Below, in pieces: positions 8,101-15,313 of a stretch of 23,385 bases of DNA; position 1 is the first letter of the stretch; each line of letters starts with the position of its first letter. A program made the translations under genes and the position numbers. This DNA is from Zymomonas sp. (GTDB taxonomy: Bacteria > Pseudomonadota > Alphaproteobacteria > Sphingomonadales > Sphingomonadaceae), in the NCBI GenBank assembly GCA_027489105.1, contig JAIYAJ010000099.1, forward strand, positions 1 to 23,385. The letters run 5' to 3'. The notes beneath the pieces are model-generated. The model did not search any database and was not told the origin of the DNA. It saw only the letters and a program-made list of their open reading frames with translations.

Positions 8101-8178
8101 GTCATTCCCTTTTGGAGGGGCCGGTCGACCTGCGGCCGCCGGCCTGTGGTGCGGCCCGTCTAACGGGCCCTGGTCAGG

Positions 8179-8673
8179 TCATTTTCCGGCGATGGGGCCC
8201 GGCTGACCGTCGATGCTGATGAAGTTGACGAGGGCGATCTTGCCGTCGCGGATTTCGGCATAGCCCATCACCATCGAGTGGCTGGGCTTGCCCTTCTCCA
8301 TGGCTTCCTCGAGATGGTAGGTGAAGATCTTCGAGCCGTCGGGCGAGGAGAAGGACTCGACGAACGGCACCTTGATCTCGACCGCTTCGACACCCTTCTG
8401 AATCATGCGGAAGCGCTCGGTGAGGTTCTGGATACCCGCGGCGCGATTGGTGCCGTTGATGCGCAGCACCGCATCGTCGGTGAAATAGCGGCTGAATGCC
8501 TCGACCGTGAAGCCGTTCGGATCCTTGATCGCCTGGTTCCACCAGATGAACATGCGCGACAGCACATCATCCTTCACGGGTGCGGAGAAGGTCTGCTCGG
8601 CGGCGACCGCACCGGCCGGATGGAGGACCGTGGAAAGCGCCAGGGCGGCGGCGGCGGTCAGGATCGTCTTCAT
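8179..8673 (-). CDS. Secreted NTF2-like (SnoaL-type) protein
   Basis: 164 aa from the ATG at 8673, which opens a signal peptide (MKTILTAAAALALSTVLHPA, cut near AVAA). Upstream in-frame codons to 8811 are not supported. The mature part (FIWWNQAIKDPNGFTVEAFS, then YFTDDAVLRINGTNRAAGI, then a beta-rich C-terminus) has the cone-shaped NTF2-like/SnoaL pattern used by polyketide cyclases, dehydratases and isomerases, and also by many non-enzymatic binding proteins. AGAGGG lies about 10 bases before the start. It is the first gene of the apparent minus-strand series NTF2-like, TonB receptor, M14 peptidase. Either a periplasmic ligand-binding or an enzymatic role alongside the receptor is possible. 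Confidence 0.7.
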   Translation of the reverse strand: MKTILTAAAALALSTVLHPAGAVAAEQTFSAPVKDDVLSRMFIWWNQAIKDPNGFTVEAFSRYFTDDAVLRINGTNRAAGIQNLTERFRMIQKGVEAVEIKVPFVESFSSPDGSKIFTYHLEEAMEKGKPSHSMVMGYAEIRDGKIALVNFISIDGQPGPIAGK

Positions 8674-8961
8674 GTCGGCCAACCCTCTCTGATTATGGCG
8701 CAAAATCACGGCATGCGAGACATTTACCGTCTTGTAGAAACAGCCTTGTAACATTCTATTTCGCCGAACAAGGCGGGTTTCTGTGTCGGATCGTTGCGTT
8801 TGAGACAACATTACAGAAAGTTAATGTGTAAATGGCGCAAAATGGGGCTCGCTACTGCCCTCACTCCTGCACCTCCTGTCCTTAGTCAGCGGTGCGCAAT
8901 GAGGCGGCGTGGGGCACGCTGCGCGCTCACCGGCACGACCGGAGCGCGCAGGAGAGAGCCG
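8674..8961. promoter_or_regulatory. Divergent intergenic region with a direct repeat
   Basis: This 288-base gap separates the minus-strand NTF2-like/receptor genes from the plus-strand EthD gene, so promoters for both must lie here. Its 8700-8835 part is much more AT-rich than its surroundings. It holds a direct repeat CTTGTA at 8731-8736 and 8745-8750 (14 bases apart) and a TGTAA...TTACA inverted pair near 8747 and 8811. I cannot assign -35/-10 boxes with confidence. Confidence 0.35.
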
Positions 8962-9612
8962 TTGAGCAGCCGTCCACCCGGCATTCCCATCACGCTGGCC
9001 TTTCTGCTCGTCACCGACAGGGCGGCCGTCGAAGCTACGCTTCTGCCCCACTGCTACGACCCACAGAAAGGCCTGGACGCGTGGCGCGCGCTTCCGCGCG
9101 ACCTCCTCGGCCCGAGCCCGCAGGGGGCGGCCGGCCCCGGCACCGCCTATGACCTGGTGCTCGAGGCGACCGGCAGCGCGGCTGCGGACCGGCTGGCGGT
9201 GGCGCTCGCCGCTGCCGAGGGACTGGATCGCACGCGTTCGCGGGCTTTTGTCGGCAACGCCTATGAGATCGTCGGCGGGAGCGGGGACGTCGCGCTGTTC
9301 TGTCCGCTCGTGCGCCTCGGCCACCTCACCCCGGCAGGCTTTCAGCGCTACTGGCTCGACGTCCACGCCGATTTCGGCCGGCGCAACCCGGTCAACGCCT
9401 ATCGCCAGATCCATCCGCGGCAAGCGGTCGTGCCGGCCGGCTTGCCGGACGCGCTCTTCGACGGCGTGGCCCAGGCCCTGTTCGCCGATCTCCGCGCGAT
9501 GCAGGCGCGTCTCGCCTCGCCCGACATCGCGGGTGACGCCTATGAGGACGAGCGCCGCTTCATCGACCACGCCCGCTCGGCCTTTCTGCCGTTCGAGCGC
9601 ATCATGGGCTGA
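8962..9612 (+). CDS. EthD-domain protein
   Basis: 216 aa. The start is the TTG at 8962, because AGGAGAG (8950-8956) lies 5 bases before it and the segment encoded upstream is Arg-rich and composition-like. The C-terminal half contains the EthD signature AGFQRYWLDVHADFGRR with a following RQIHP segment, a dimeric alpha-beta-barrel fold (PF07110). The N-terminal half (ITLAFLLVTDRAAVEATLLP) looks like a second, diverged ferredoxin-like unit. EthD proteins are small accessory or enzymatic factors in degradation of ethers, aromatics and polyketide-like compounds. It converges on the Rieske oxygenase gene with only 4 bases between stops, consistent with a shared catabolic block. Confidence 0.75.
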   Translation: MSSRPPGIPITLAFLLVTDRAAVEATLLPHCYDPQKGLDAWRALPRDLLGPSPQGAAGPGTAYDLVLEATGSAAADRLAVALAAAEGLDRTRSRAFVGNAYEIVGGSGDVALFCPLVRLGHLTPAGFQRYWLDVHADFGRRNPVNAYRQIHPRQAVVPAGLPDALFDGVAQALFADLRAMQARLASPDIAGDAYEDERRFIDHARSAFLPFERIMG

Positions 9613-9616
9613 GGCG

Positions 9617-10987
9617 TCAGCCCTTGCCCATCATGTAGCGATCGAGCTCCGCGTGGAAATGGCCGATCCGCTGCTCCTGCTCGGATAGGATCGAGCCGCG
9701 GAAGAAGCGGCTCTCGATCGCGCGCTGGACCTCGGCGAACAGGCTGCTGTCCTGGTCGAACACCTCGCCCAGCCCCCCTTCGCGCCAGTCGATATGCTGA
9801 ATCTCGGCCTTCTCCCGGCCCGAAATATCCCAGCCATCGGGCAGGCCCATATAGGCCGGCGGCAGGATTTCGGGGCTTTCCTGCGGGTGCATCATCACGA
9901 TCACGTCGAAGATGAACTTGCGCGGGTCGGTCGCGTGCGGGCGGAAATAGAGCATCGACACGCCCTCCGGATGGATGCCCATCTGGATGTTCGGGAAGAT
10001 CGCATAGTTCCAGTCGTCGGTCAGCTGGTTGTCGAGGAAGCCCGAATAATCGAGGCCGAGCGCCTCGGCACGCTGGCGCTTCGCGGCCTGGATAGCCTTG
10101 CGGACGTCGCCCTTGCCGCCCTCGAAACTGTCGGGGTCGAGCCCGACCTCGATCATCGTCGCGCGCAGCCCGGCGTTCAGCCCGTCCTGGCCCATGCGCG
10201 GGCTCTCGGTCGCGAACTTGGTCACCATCCGGCTCATGCCGTTCGGGTAGAGATCGATCTGCGCATTATAGTCGTTGAACACCGGCAGGATCTGCGGATG
10301 GATCGCGTGGACATGATAAGCCTCGTTGAAGCCGTCGACCCCGATCTTCCAGTTCGCCTCCCACACGGCCTGCACCCGCCGCATGATCCGCATGTCCTTC
10401 AGCCGATAGGGGCGGGCATGGGCGGGCAGCGGACCCAGCGTCTCGATCAGCGGCGAGGCATTCTCGTCCATGTTGATGAAGACGAAGCCCTCCCAGCTCT
10501 CGCAGCGGACCTCGGCCAGGTCCATCGACCGGCACAGCGCCTCGGGGCGGAAGGTTTCGCGATCGGTGATGCGAGCGACCTTGCCGTCCAGCCCGAAATT
10601 CCAGTTGTGGAAGGGGCAGGTGAAGCCGCCGGGCCGAGACCCTTCCTCGTCCGACACCAGCCGGTTGCCGCGATGGGGGCAGACATTGGCATAGGCCCGG
10701 ATCGCGCCGGCCTCGTCGCGCGTGACGATGAAGCTCTCGCGGCCGATCTCGAAGGTCACATAGTCGCCCGTGTCGGTTATGTCCTCCTCACGCGCGGCCC
10801 AGTTCCAGACGCGCGGCCACAGCAGCCGACGTTCCGCCTCCATATAATCGACCGCATAATAGCGCTCCGGCGCAATCGGGGCGCAGCCATTGTCGACATA
10901 GGGCGCCTTGGCTTCATAGCTGTCGGCCGGTGCCTCGGGATTGACCGGCCAGGTCAGGCGATGATCATAATGGCCGTCTTCGGTCAT
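9617..10987 (-). CDS. Rieske non-heme iron aromatic-ring-hydroxylating oxygenase, alpha subunit
   Basis: 456 aa from the ATG at 10987 (AGGAGA about 7-8 bases upstream). The Rieske [2Fe-2S] ligands are C103-x-H105 (NVCPHRGNRL) and C124-x-x-H127 (FTCPFHNWNFG). The mononuclear Fe site is GFNEAYHVHAIHP, with H225 and H230, and the third acidic ligand lies in LTDDWNYAIFPN near 323-324. It transfers O2-derived oxygen to an aromatic or related substrate and needs a ferredoxin and reductase, none of which is encoded nearby. Alpha subunits of this length act in dioxygenases or as single-component monooxygenases; no beta subunit gene is adjacent. A palindromic TetR-type operator lies about 120 bases upstream. 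The substrate cannot be deduced. Confidence 0.93.
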   Translation of the reverse strand: MTEDGHYDHRLTWPVNPEAPADSYEAKAPYVDNGCAPIAPERYYAVDYMEAERRLLWPRVWNWAAREEDITDTGDYVTFEIGRESFIVTRDEAGAIRAYANVCPHRGNRLVSDEEGSRPGGFTCPFHNWNFGLDGKVARITDRETFRPEALCRSMDLAEVRCESWEGFVFINMDENASPLIETLGPLPAHARPYRLKDMRIMRRVQAVWEANWKIGVDGFNEAYHVHAIHPQILPVFNDYNAQIDLYPNGMSRMVTKFATESPRMGQDGLNAGLRATMIEVGLDPDSFEGGKGDVRKAIQAAKRQRAEALGLDYSGFLDNQLTDDWNYAIFPNIQMGIHPEGVSMLYFRPHATDPRKFIFDVIVMMHPQESPEILPPAYMGLPDGWDISGREKAEIQHIDWREGGLGEVFDQDSSLFAEVQRAIESRFFRGSILSEQEQRIGHFHAELDRYMMGKG

Positions 10988-11107
10988 GCACCCATCTCCT
11001 GATTGCGCCCGGCGGATATGGTCCCGCTTCGGGCGAGGTCCGGCGTCGACATCCTGCTCCTGTCCGCGCCGCTGGTCTGCATCGTCCGGCCTGACAAGAC
11101 TCGAAAA

Positions 11108-11129
11108 ATACAAACATGCATGTCTGTTT
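11108..11129. promoter_or_regulatory. TetR-type palindromic operator upstream of the Rieske gene
   Basis: Half-site ATACAAACATG (11108-11118) meets CATGTCTGTTT (11119-11129). Nine of eleven positions are symmetric and the central 10 bp, ACATGCATGT, are a perfect palindrome. The size and A/T-flanked core resemble TetR/AcrR-family operators. It lies in a local AT-rich pocket, 120 bases before the Rieske start codon. No TetR gene is in the window, so the regulator would be encoded elsewhere. Confidence 0.5.
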
Positions 11130-11156
11130 TATCGGGGGCCGGCAAGCGTGGCTAGA

Positions 11157-11200
11157 GCATTTTCAAGTTGATCGGATTCGGTCGACGTCTCGGAAAATGC
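11157..11200. repeat. Imperfectly spaced inverted repeat, possible dispersed element
   Basis: GCATTTTC (11157-11164) is exactly complementary to GAAAATGC (11193-11200), with 28 bases between. It lies between the GST stop and the Rieske operator. Elements starting with AGAGCATTTTC are common intergenic repeats in alphaproteobacterial genomes, by my recollection of the family. It might instead act as a bidirectional transcript-end hairpin for the GST gene. Confidence 0.35.
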
Positions 11201-11242
11201 GGCATTAAGCGCTGGGCTGGCACGTTACAGCCCGATCCCGGG

Positions 11243-11896
11243 TCAGTCGCGGTCGGGCGCACCCAGCGGGAAATAATGCCGGTACTTCCGGGCTTCCTCG
11301 ACCGTCCGGGCAAAGGAGGGCCGCTCGATCAGCCGCGCGCGATAGGCGCGCAGGACGGGATAGGCCTGCGTGATAGGATGAACCCAGTCGGCATAGAAGA
11401 GCGCCGGCGCCGCCGCGCAATCCGCGAGCGAGAAATCCTCGCCTGCCGCCCACTGGCGTCCGCTAATCCGGCCCTCGATCCAGCCATAGGCACGATCGAG
11501 CGCGGTCGCTGCGACGCGCTTCGCCTCGTCGAGGCGATCGGGCTTCTCCCGCAGAGACTCGTTCACGGCGCCCTGCATCGCGCTCATCACATGATTGTCG
11601 AAAACGCGGTCGATCAACCGCACTTCCAGCGCCGCCTCCGGGTCGTCGGGCAGGAAACGGACCGGCCCGCGATGGTGCACGTCCAGGTGCTCGACGATGA
11701 TGCTCGTCTCGGCGATGGCCTGTTCTCCGTCGACCAGCACCGGGAATTTGCCGATCGGCCAATGCGCGCGCAATTCGTCGCCGGCCCCCGGCTCTTCCAT
11801 ATGGCGATAGGAAAAGGGGGTATCATTCTCCCACAGAGCGATCAGCACTTTCTGGCTGTAGGACGAGAAGGGGTGGGCATAGAGAGTCAGTGACAT
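11243..11896 (-). CDS. Glutathione S-transferase family protein
   Basis: 217 aa. The start is the ATG at 11896, with GGAGG six bases before it; a Met two codons upstream overlaps that site. The N-terminal thioredoxin-like domain shows LTLYAHPFSSYSQKVLIAL (catalytic Ser candidates S11/S12), the cis-Pro segment GKFPVLVDG and the glutathione-binding ETSIIVEHL. An all-helical C-terminal domain follows (YGWIEGRISGRQWAAGEDFS, LADCAAAPALFYADW). It conjugates or isomerises electrophiles with glutathione in the cytosol, and some relatives work in aromatic degradation. It lies upstream of the Rieske gene on the same strand but is separated from it by the operator and an inverted repeat, so they are probably separate units. 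Confidence 0.9.
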   Translation of the reverse strand: MSLTLYAHPFSSYSQKVLIALWENDTPFSYRHMEEPGAGDELRAHWPIGKFPVLVDGEQAIAETSIIVEHLDVHHRGPVRFLPDDPEAALEVRLIDRVFDNHVMSAMQGAVNESLREKPDRLDEAKRVAATALDRAYGWIEGRISGRQWAAGEDFSLADCAAAPALFYADWVHPITQAYPVLRAYRARLIERPSFARTVEEARKYRHYFPLGAPDRD

Positions 11897-12090
11897 GGGC
11901 ATCCTCCGCGCCGGCGCACTATCCCGACCTGAGCATGTCGGAGGGGCCGATCGCACCCATCATGCACGGCAGGGCCGCGAACGCCAGCGGGGGCCGGGCC
12001 GCGTGCCGGTGGTGAACAGGTCCTTGATCCGGCGTCTTTGCCGATCATGATCCCGTTTTAAATCGCGCAGCTTTTCGATATCCGGACGTC

Positions 12091-12387
12091 ATGGCCGAAG
12101 AACCGCAGACGATAGCCCTTCATAGCGTGCTCACCCGAAATACGGAGTTCATGTGGTCGGAGGTCGAAGGTGAAATCGTGATGCTCGACGTCGCGACCGG
12201 ATCCTATATCAGCTTAGACCATGTCGCTTCAGAGATATGGCGACTGATCGAAACGCCGCTGGACGTGGGATCTCTCGTCGACCGGCTTTGTTTGAAATAT
12301 CATGGCGACCGATCGGTCATCGAGGCCGATGCCATGCGGTTTCTTAACCGGGCGATCGCCCGCGATGTCATCCGTGTCGGAGATTGA
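12091..12387 (+). CDS. PqqD-like RiPP recognition protein (lasso B1 type)
   Basis: 98 aa, the usual size of a free-standing PqqD-like RiPP recognition element. The pattern is characteristic: beta strands in EGEIVMLDVATGSYISLD (26-43), the helix HVASEIWRLIETP (44-56), LVDRLCLKYHGD, and the terminal helix from D80 ending DVIRV. In lasso biosynthesis such B1 proteins bind the leader peptide (YxxPxL-like motif) and present it to the peptidase B2 and cyclase C. PqqD does the same in PQQ synthesis. The W-x-x-P leaders of both precursors in this window are its inferred ligands. It is the first gene of a plus-strand operon with a sulfotransferase (23-base overlap) and the cyclase-like gene. PqqD relatives also occur in HprK-associated systems of unknown product, so the lasso assignment rests on the whole context. 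Confidence 0.8.
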   Translation: MAEEPQTIALHSVLTRNTEFMWSEVEGEIVMLDVATGSYISLDHVASEIWRLIETPLDVGSLVDRLCLKYHGDRSVIEADAMRFLNRAIARDVIRVGD

Positions 12388-13348
12388 GCGCGAGACGGTT
12401 GCCCGCCCGATCCCGGTCAGGGCCTTTCCCTTTGGCGAAGGACTGGAAGTCGTAGAGATCGATGTCGCCGGGCTGCGCAGCGATTACCCGTTTCAGTTCG
12501 ATCAGATCGCGGCAGCCCGCGCCTTGCAGCGGCCATTGTCCAGCCGGCGGACTCCACCGCTCGACCTTGCTGACGCATCGGCTCCCGACGGACTGATCTT
12601 CCATGTCGGCAGATGCGGATCGACGTTGCTCGCCGTCGCCCTGGCACGCTTGCAGCAGAGCCGGGTCGTTTCGGAGCCCGGCGCGCTTAATGATGTGCTG
12701 AGCGAGGCGGGGTTCTGGCGCTTCCAGCCATGGCCGCGACGTGAGGCGGCGCTGCGCCATCTGATGCACCTTCTGCCGGCGGGGTTCGGCGACGATCCCG
12801 GCCCGCTCATCGTGAAGATGTCGAGTTGGACGACGAGGGAGGCCGCGCGACTGCAGACCATGTGGCCGGGCGTCCCCAAGCTCTATCTGTACCGCGAGCC
12901 CCTCGCTGCGCTTGCCTCCTTCGCAGCCCGGCCGCCGATCTGGGGGCGCCATGCCGGTGCGGAGGGGCTATTGGATTTTGTCGCCCGGACAGTGGCGGAT
13001 GGCATGAACGTCATAGCCGAAATGATCGAGGGCGATCCGATGGGCGACTGGATGCTCGTGAACTATGCCGAACTCGCGGACACCATGCCTGCCATCTGCC
13101 GCCATTTTGGAATGAGCCCAGGAACCGATTTGGTAGCGCGCTTCAAGGTCCTGGCTCGCACGAACGTGAAGGCGGCCGACCAAGGCGACGCAGCCGTGCC
13201 GCGGATAGACCCCTGCGATCCTGCGCTCGAAGCCATAGTCGCGACGGTGGTGCGCGAACCTTATAATCGGCTGGAAGCCCTGCGCCTGGCGCAGAAGGCG
13301 CGGTCGTCCTTCGGCGATAATGCCGCTTGCGGCAGAAGCCGGTCATGA
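12365..13348 (+). CDS. Sulfotransferase-fold protein within the RiPP operon
   Basis: 327 aa from the ATG at 12365, inside the end of the PqqD-like gene. A PAPS 5'-phosphosulfate loop is visible in LIFHVGRCGSTLLAVALARL (77-96), then SEPG at 103-106, KMSSW (151-155), and the 3'-phosphate-binding strand LYLYREPLAALAS (173-185; R177, S185). These are the family landmarks, so sulfonation with PAPS is the expected reaction. This loop type is also seen in poorly characterised sulfotransferase proteins annotated near hydroxylases. The first 75 residues are an extra N-terminal domain of unknown role. Its stop overlaps the cyclase start in an ATGA junction, so it is translationally coupled to both neighbours. 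A peptide hydroxyl (Ser/Thr, or a residue hydroxylated by the JmjC enzymes) is a plausible acceptor; this is inference. Confidence 0.75.
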   Translation: MSSVSEIERETVARPIPVRAFPFGEGLEVVEIDVAGLRSDYPFQFDQIAAARALQRPLSSRRTPPLDLADASAPDGLIFHVGRCGSTLLAVALARLQQSRVVSEPGALNDVLSEAGFWRFQPWPRREAALRHLMHLLPAGFGDDPGPLIVKMSSWTTREAARLQTMWPGVPKLYLYREPLAALASFAARPPIWGRHAGAEGLLDFVARTVADGMNVIAEMIEGDPMGDWMLVNYAELADTMPAICRHFGMSPGTDLVARFKVLARTNVKAADQGDAAVPRIDPCDPALEAIVATVVREPYNRLEALRLAQKARSSFGDNAACGRSRS

Positions 13349-15283
13349 GTGCGATCTACGGGGCCTGGCATATCGACGGTCGACCTGGAGCGCGTTCTGC
13401 GTGCGAACGGATGCAGCAGGTGGCCCGCGCCTTTGGTCCCGATCAGGCGCGCGCCTGGGATGGTGGAGAGGTTGCGCTGGGGGCTGCGTTGCTGCGACTC
13501 CTGCCGGAGGACCGTTTCGATCGGCAGCCATTGCTCGGCGCGAGCGGGGTAGTGACCCTCGTGGCCGACATTCGTCTCGACAATCGCGGCGAGCTTGGCG
13601 AAGCGCTCGGCATATCGCCCCCGGACATGGCTCGCAGAAGCGACGCGGACGTGCTTCTTGCCGCCTATGAGCGCTGGGGCGAGGCGGCGATCGACCGTCT
13701 GGTCGGCGACTTTGCCTTCGCGCTGTGGGACGCGCGGGACCGTTCGCTGCTGATCGCGCGTGACCATGGCGACGCGCGCCCACTCCACTATCATCGTGGC
13801 AAGGGCTGGTTCGCCTTTGCCACCATGCCGAGCATATTGCTGGCTCTTCCCGATATCGGTCGCGATCTGGATCCGGTCAGGCTCGCGCGCTGGCAGCTGC
13901 TGCATCCCGACGAAGGAAGCCGCAGCTTCTACGAACAGGTCTCGCGCGTCGAGCCGGGGCATCTGGTGCGGATCGGCGCTGACGGGCGCGTGGATGTTCG
14001 GCGCCACTGGCGGCCCGAAGCGGTGCCGGTGCTGCGGCTCGCACGTCCCGAGGATTATGCCGAGGGGCTGCGCGCCGTGCTGGATCAGGCGGTCGAAGCG
14101 CGGTTGCGGAGCGTACGCGGCAACGCGCTCCTGCTCAGCGGAGGACTCGACAGCAGCGCGGTAGCGACCAGCGCTGCGCCGATCCTCGCGGCGCGGAGAA
14201 AGGCTTACCGCCATAACCAATGTGCCGCGCTCCGACGTCCCGCCCCAGTTCATGACGCATGCCCGCCTCGACGAAGGGCCATTCGCCCGTCTCGTGGCGG
14301 CGCGGCATCCGAACATCGACCATCACCTCATTCACCTCGCCGATGCGGACCTGCTGGCGGAGGTCGAGCGCTTGATCAGCTATGCCGATCAGCCGGTGAT
14401 GAACCCGCTCAACACGGCCTGGCTGTGTCTTGGCTATCGCCTTGCGGCCCAGCGCGGCAATTCGACGGTTCTCGTTGGCACCAAGGGCAATTTGGGTATC
14501 AGCTATACCGGCCAGCACGCGCTGTCGGAGATGATGGACAGCGGCCGCTGGGCTCGGCTTCTGGCGGAAACCCGGCTGCTCCGCCGCAATGGTTATGCGG
14601 CGCGGGCGGAATATCGCCTCTACACGGTCGTGCGAAAGGCGCTGACCGCGCGCCTCCCGGATGCGGTCCGACGGCTTCGCCGGCACCCAATCTATGAGAA
14701 TCTCTACCCGATCGCGCCGGCATTGCTGCGGCAGATGGGATATGACGGGCCGGACGATGCGCGTCTGGCGCAGAATATATCACCCCGGCTGCTGTCCTGG
14801 CGGTCCTGGTTTCGGCACATGCTGCCCATGGCCGACGCTGCGCCGATGAACGCCGCGATCCGGGCGGCCTTTCGCGTCGACCGTCGCGACCCGACCGCCG
14901 ATCGCCGCGTTCTCGAATATTGCCTGTCGACCCCGGCGGATATCTTTCTCCGCGAGGGGCAGCCCAAATGGCTCTATCGCAAGGCCTTTGGCGAGCGCGT
15001 GCCGGCCCCGCTATGGGAGGACAGGCATGTCGGCCTCGCAGCGTCCGACTGGAAAGCCGTGCAGATCCAGGCGCAGGCTGCCCTGGTGGGAGAGTTGCAG
15101 CGGCAGCTGGCGACCGACGCCTGCAGCGATGTGGTCGACGTGCGGACCTTGCTGGGCCTGGCGCAGTCTCTGGAAGAGGCGGACCCAGCCGATCGGGCCT
15201 CCTATTACCGCTATAATCTGAAGCTTATGCGCGGCCTTTCGACGGGTATATTCACCCGCAAGGCGAGCGGCAGCAACGCCTGA
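13345..15283 (+). pseudogene. Asparagine-synthetase-like lasso cyclase (C protein), frameshifted
   Basis: The gene reads in one frame from 13345 to about 14193 (283 codons) and in another from about 14195 to 15283, together about 645 residues, near full length for lasso C proteins. The first part starts MSAIYGAWHIDG and has an Ntn-amidotransferase-like domain (GDFAFALWDARDRSLLIARD at 121-140) without the catalytic Cys at position 2, as in lasso cyclases. The ATP-pyrophosphatase loop is SGGLDSS at 265-271. The second part continues GERLTAITNVP, DEGPFARLVAARHP and so on to KASGSNA. Homology should cross smoothly near AARGERL, so a net +1 base (or loss of two) near 14194 breaks the gene. It adenylates an acidic side chain to form an isopeptide bond in lasso synthesis. 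A sequencing error is possible; if real, the cyclase is inactive. Confidence 0.75.
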
Positions 15284-15313
15284 ACGCATAGGCCGGAGCC
15301 TCGCCCGCCTCCT

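Noticed and set aside
6016..8163. 715-codon open frame antisense to the TonB receptor
   Set aside because: The receptor on the other strand has clear signal peptide, plug and barrel motifs. The antisense frame is a composition effect in GC-rich DNA, with Arg/Val/Asp-rich text and no recognisable domain.
9794..11002. 402-codon open frame antisense to the Rieske oxygenase
   Set aside because: The Rieske gene has all metal ligands and a good ribosome site; the reverse frame is a shadow.
11935..12015. 26-codon ORF just before the PqqD-like gene, considered as a third precursor
   Set aside because: No ribosome site, no W-x-x-P or spaced Thr; it is Gly/Arg/Ala-rich as expected by chance.
12302..12364. 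Upstream extension of the sulfotransferase into the PqqD-like gene
   Set aside because: It would overlap the PqqD-like gene by 86 bases, and the extra residues are a frame-shifted reading of a conserved helix. The ATG at 12365 is simpler.
13261..14316. 351-codon open frame antisense to the cyclase
   Set aside because: It opposes the SGGLDSS-containing gene and shows only low-complexity Arg-rich sequence.
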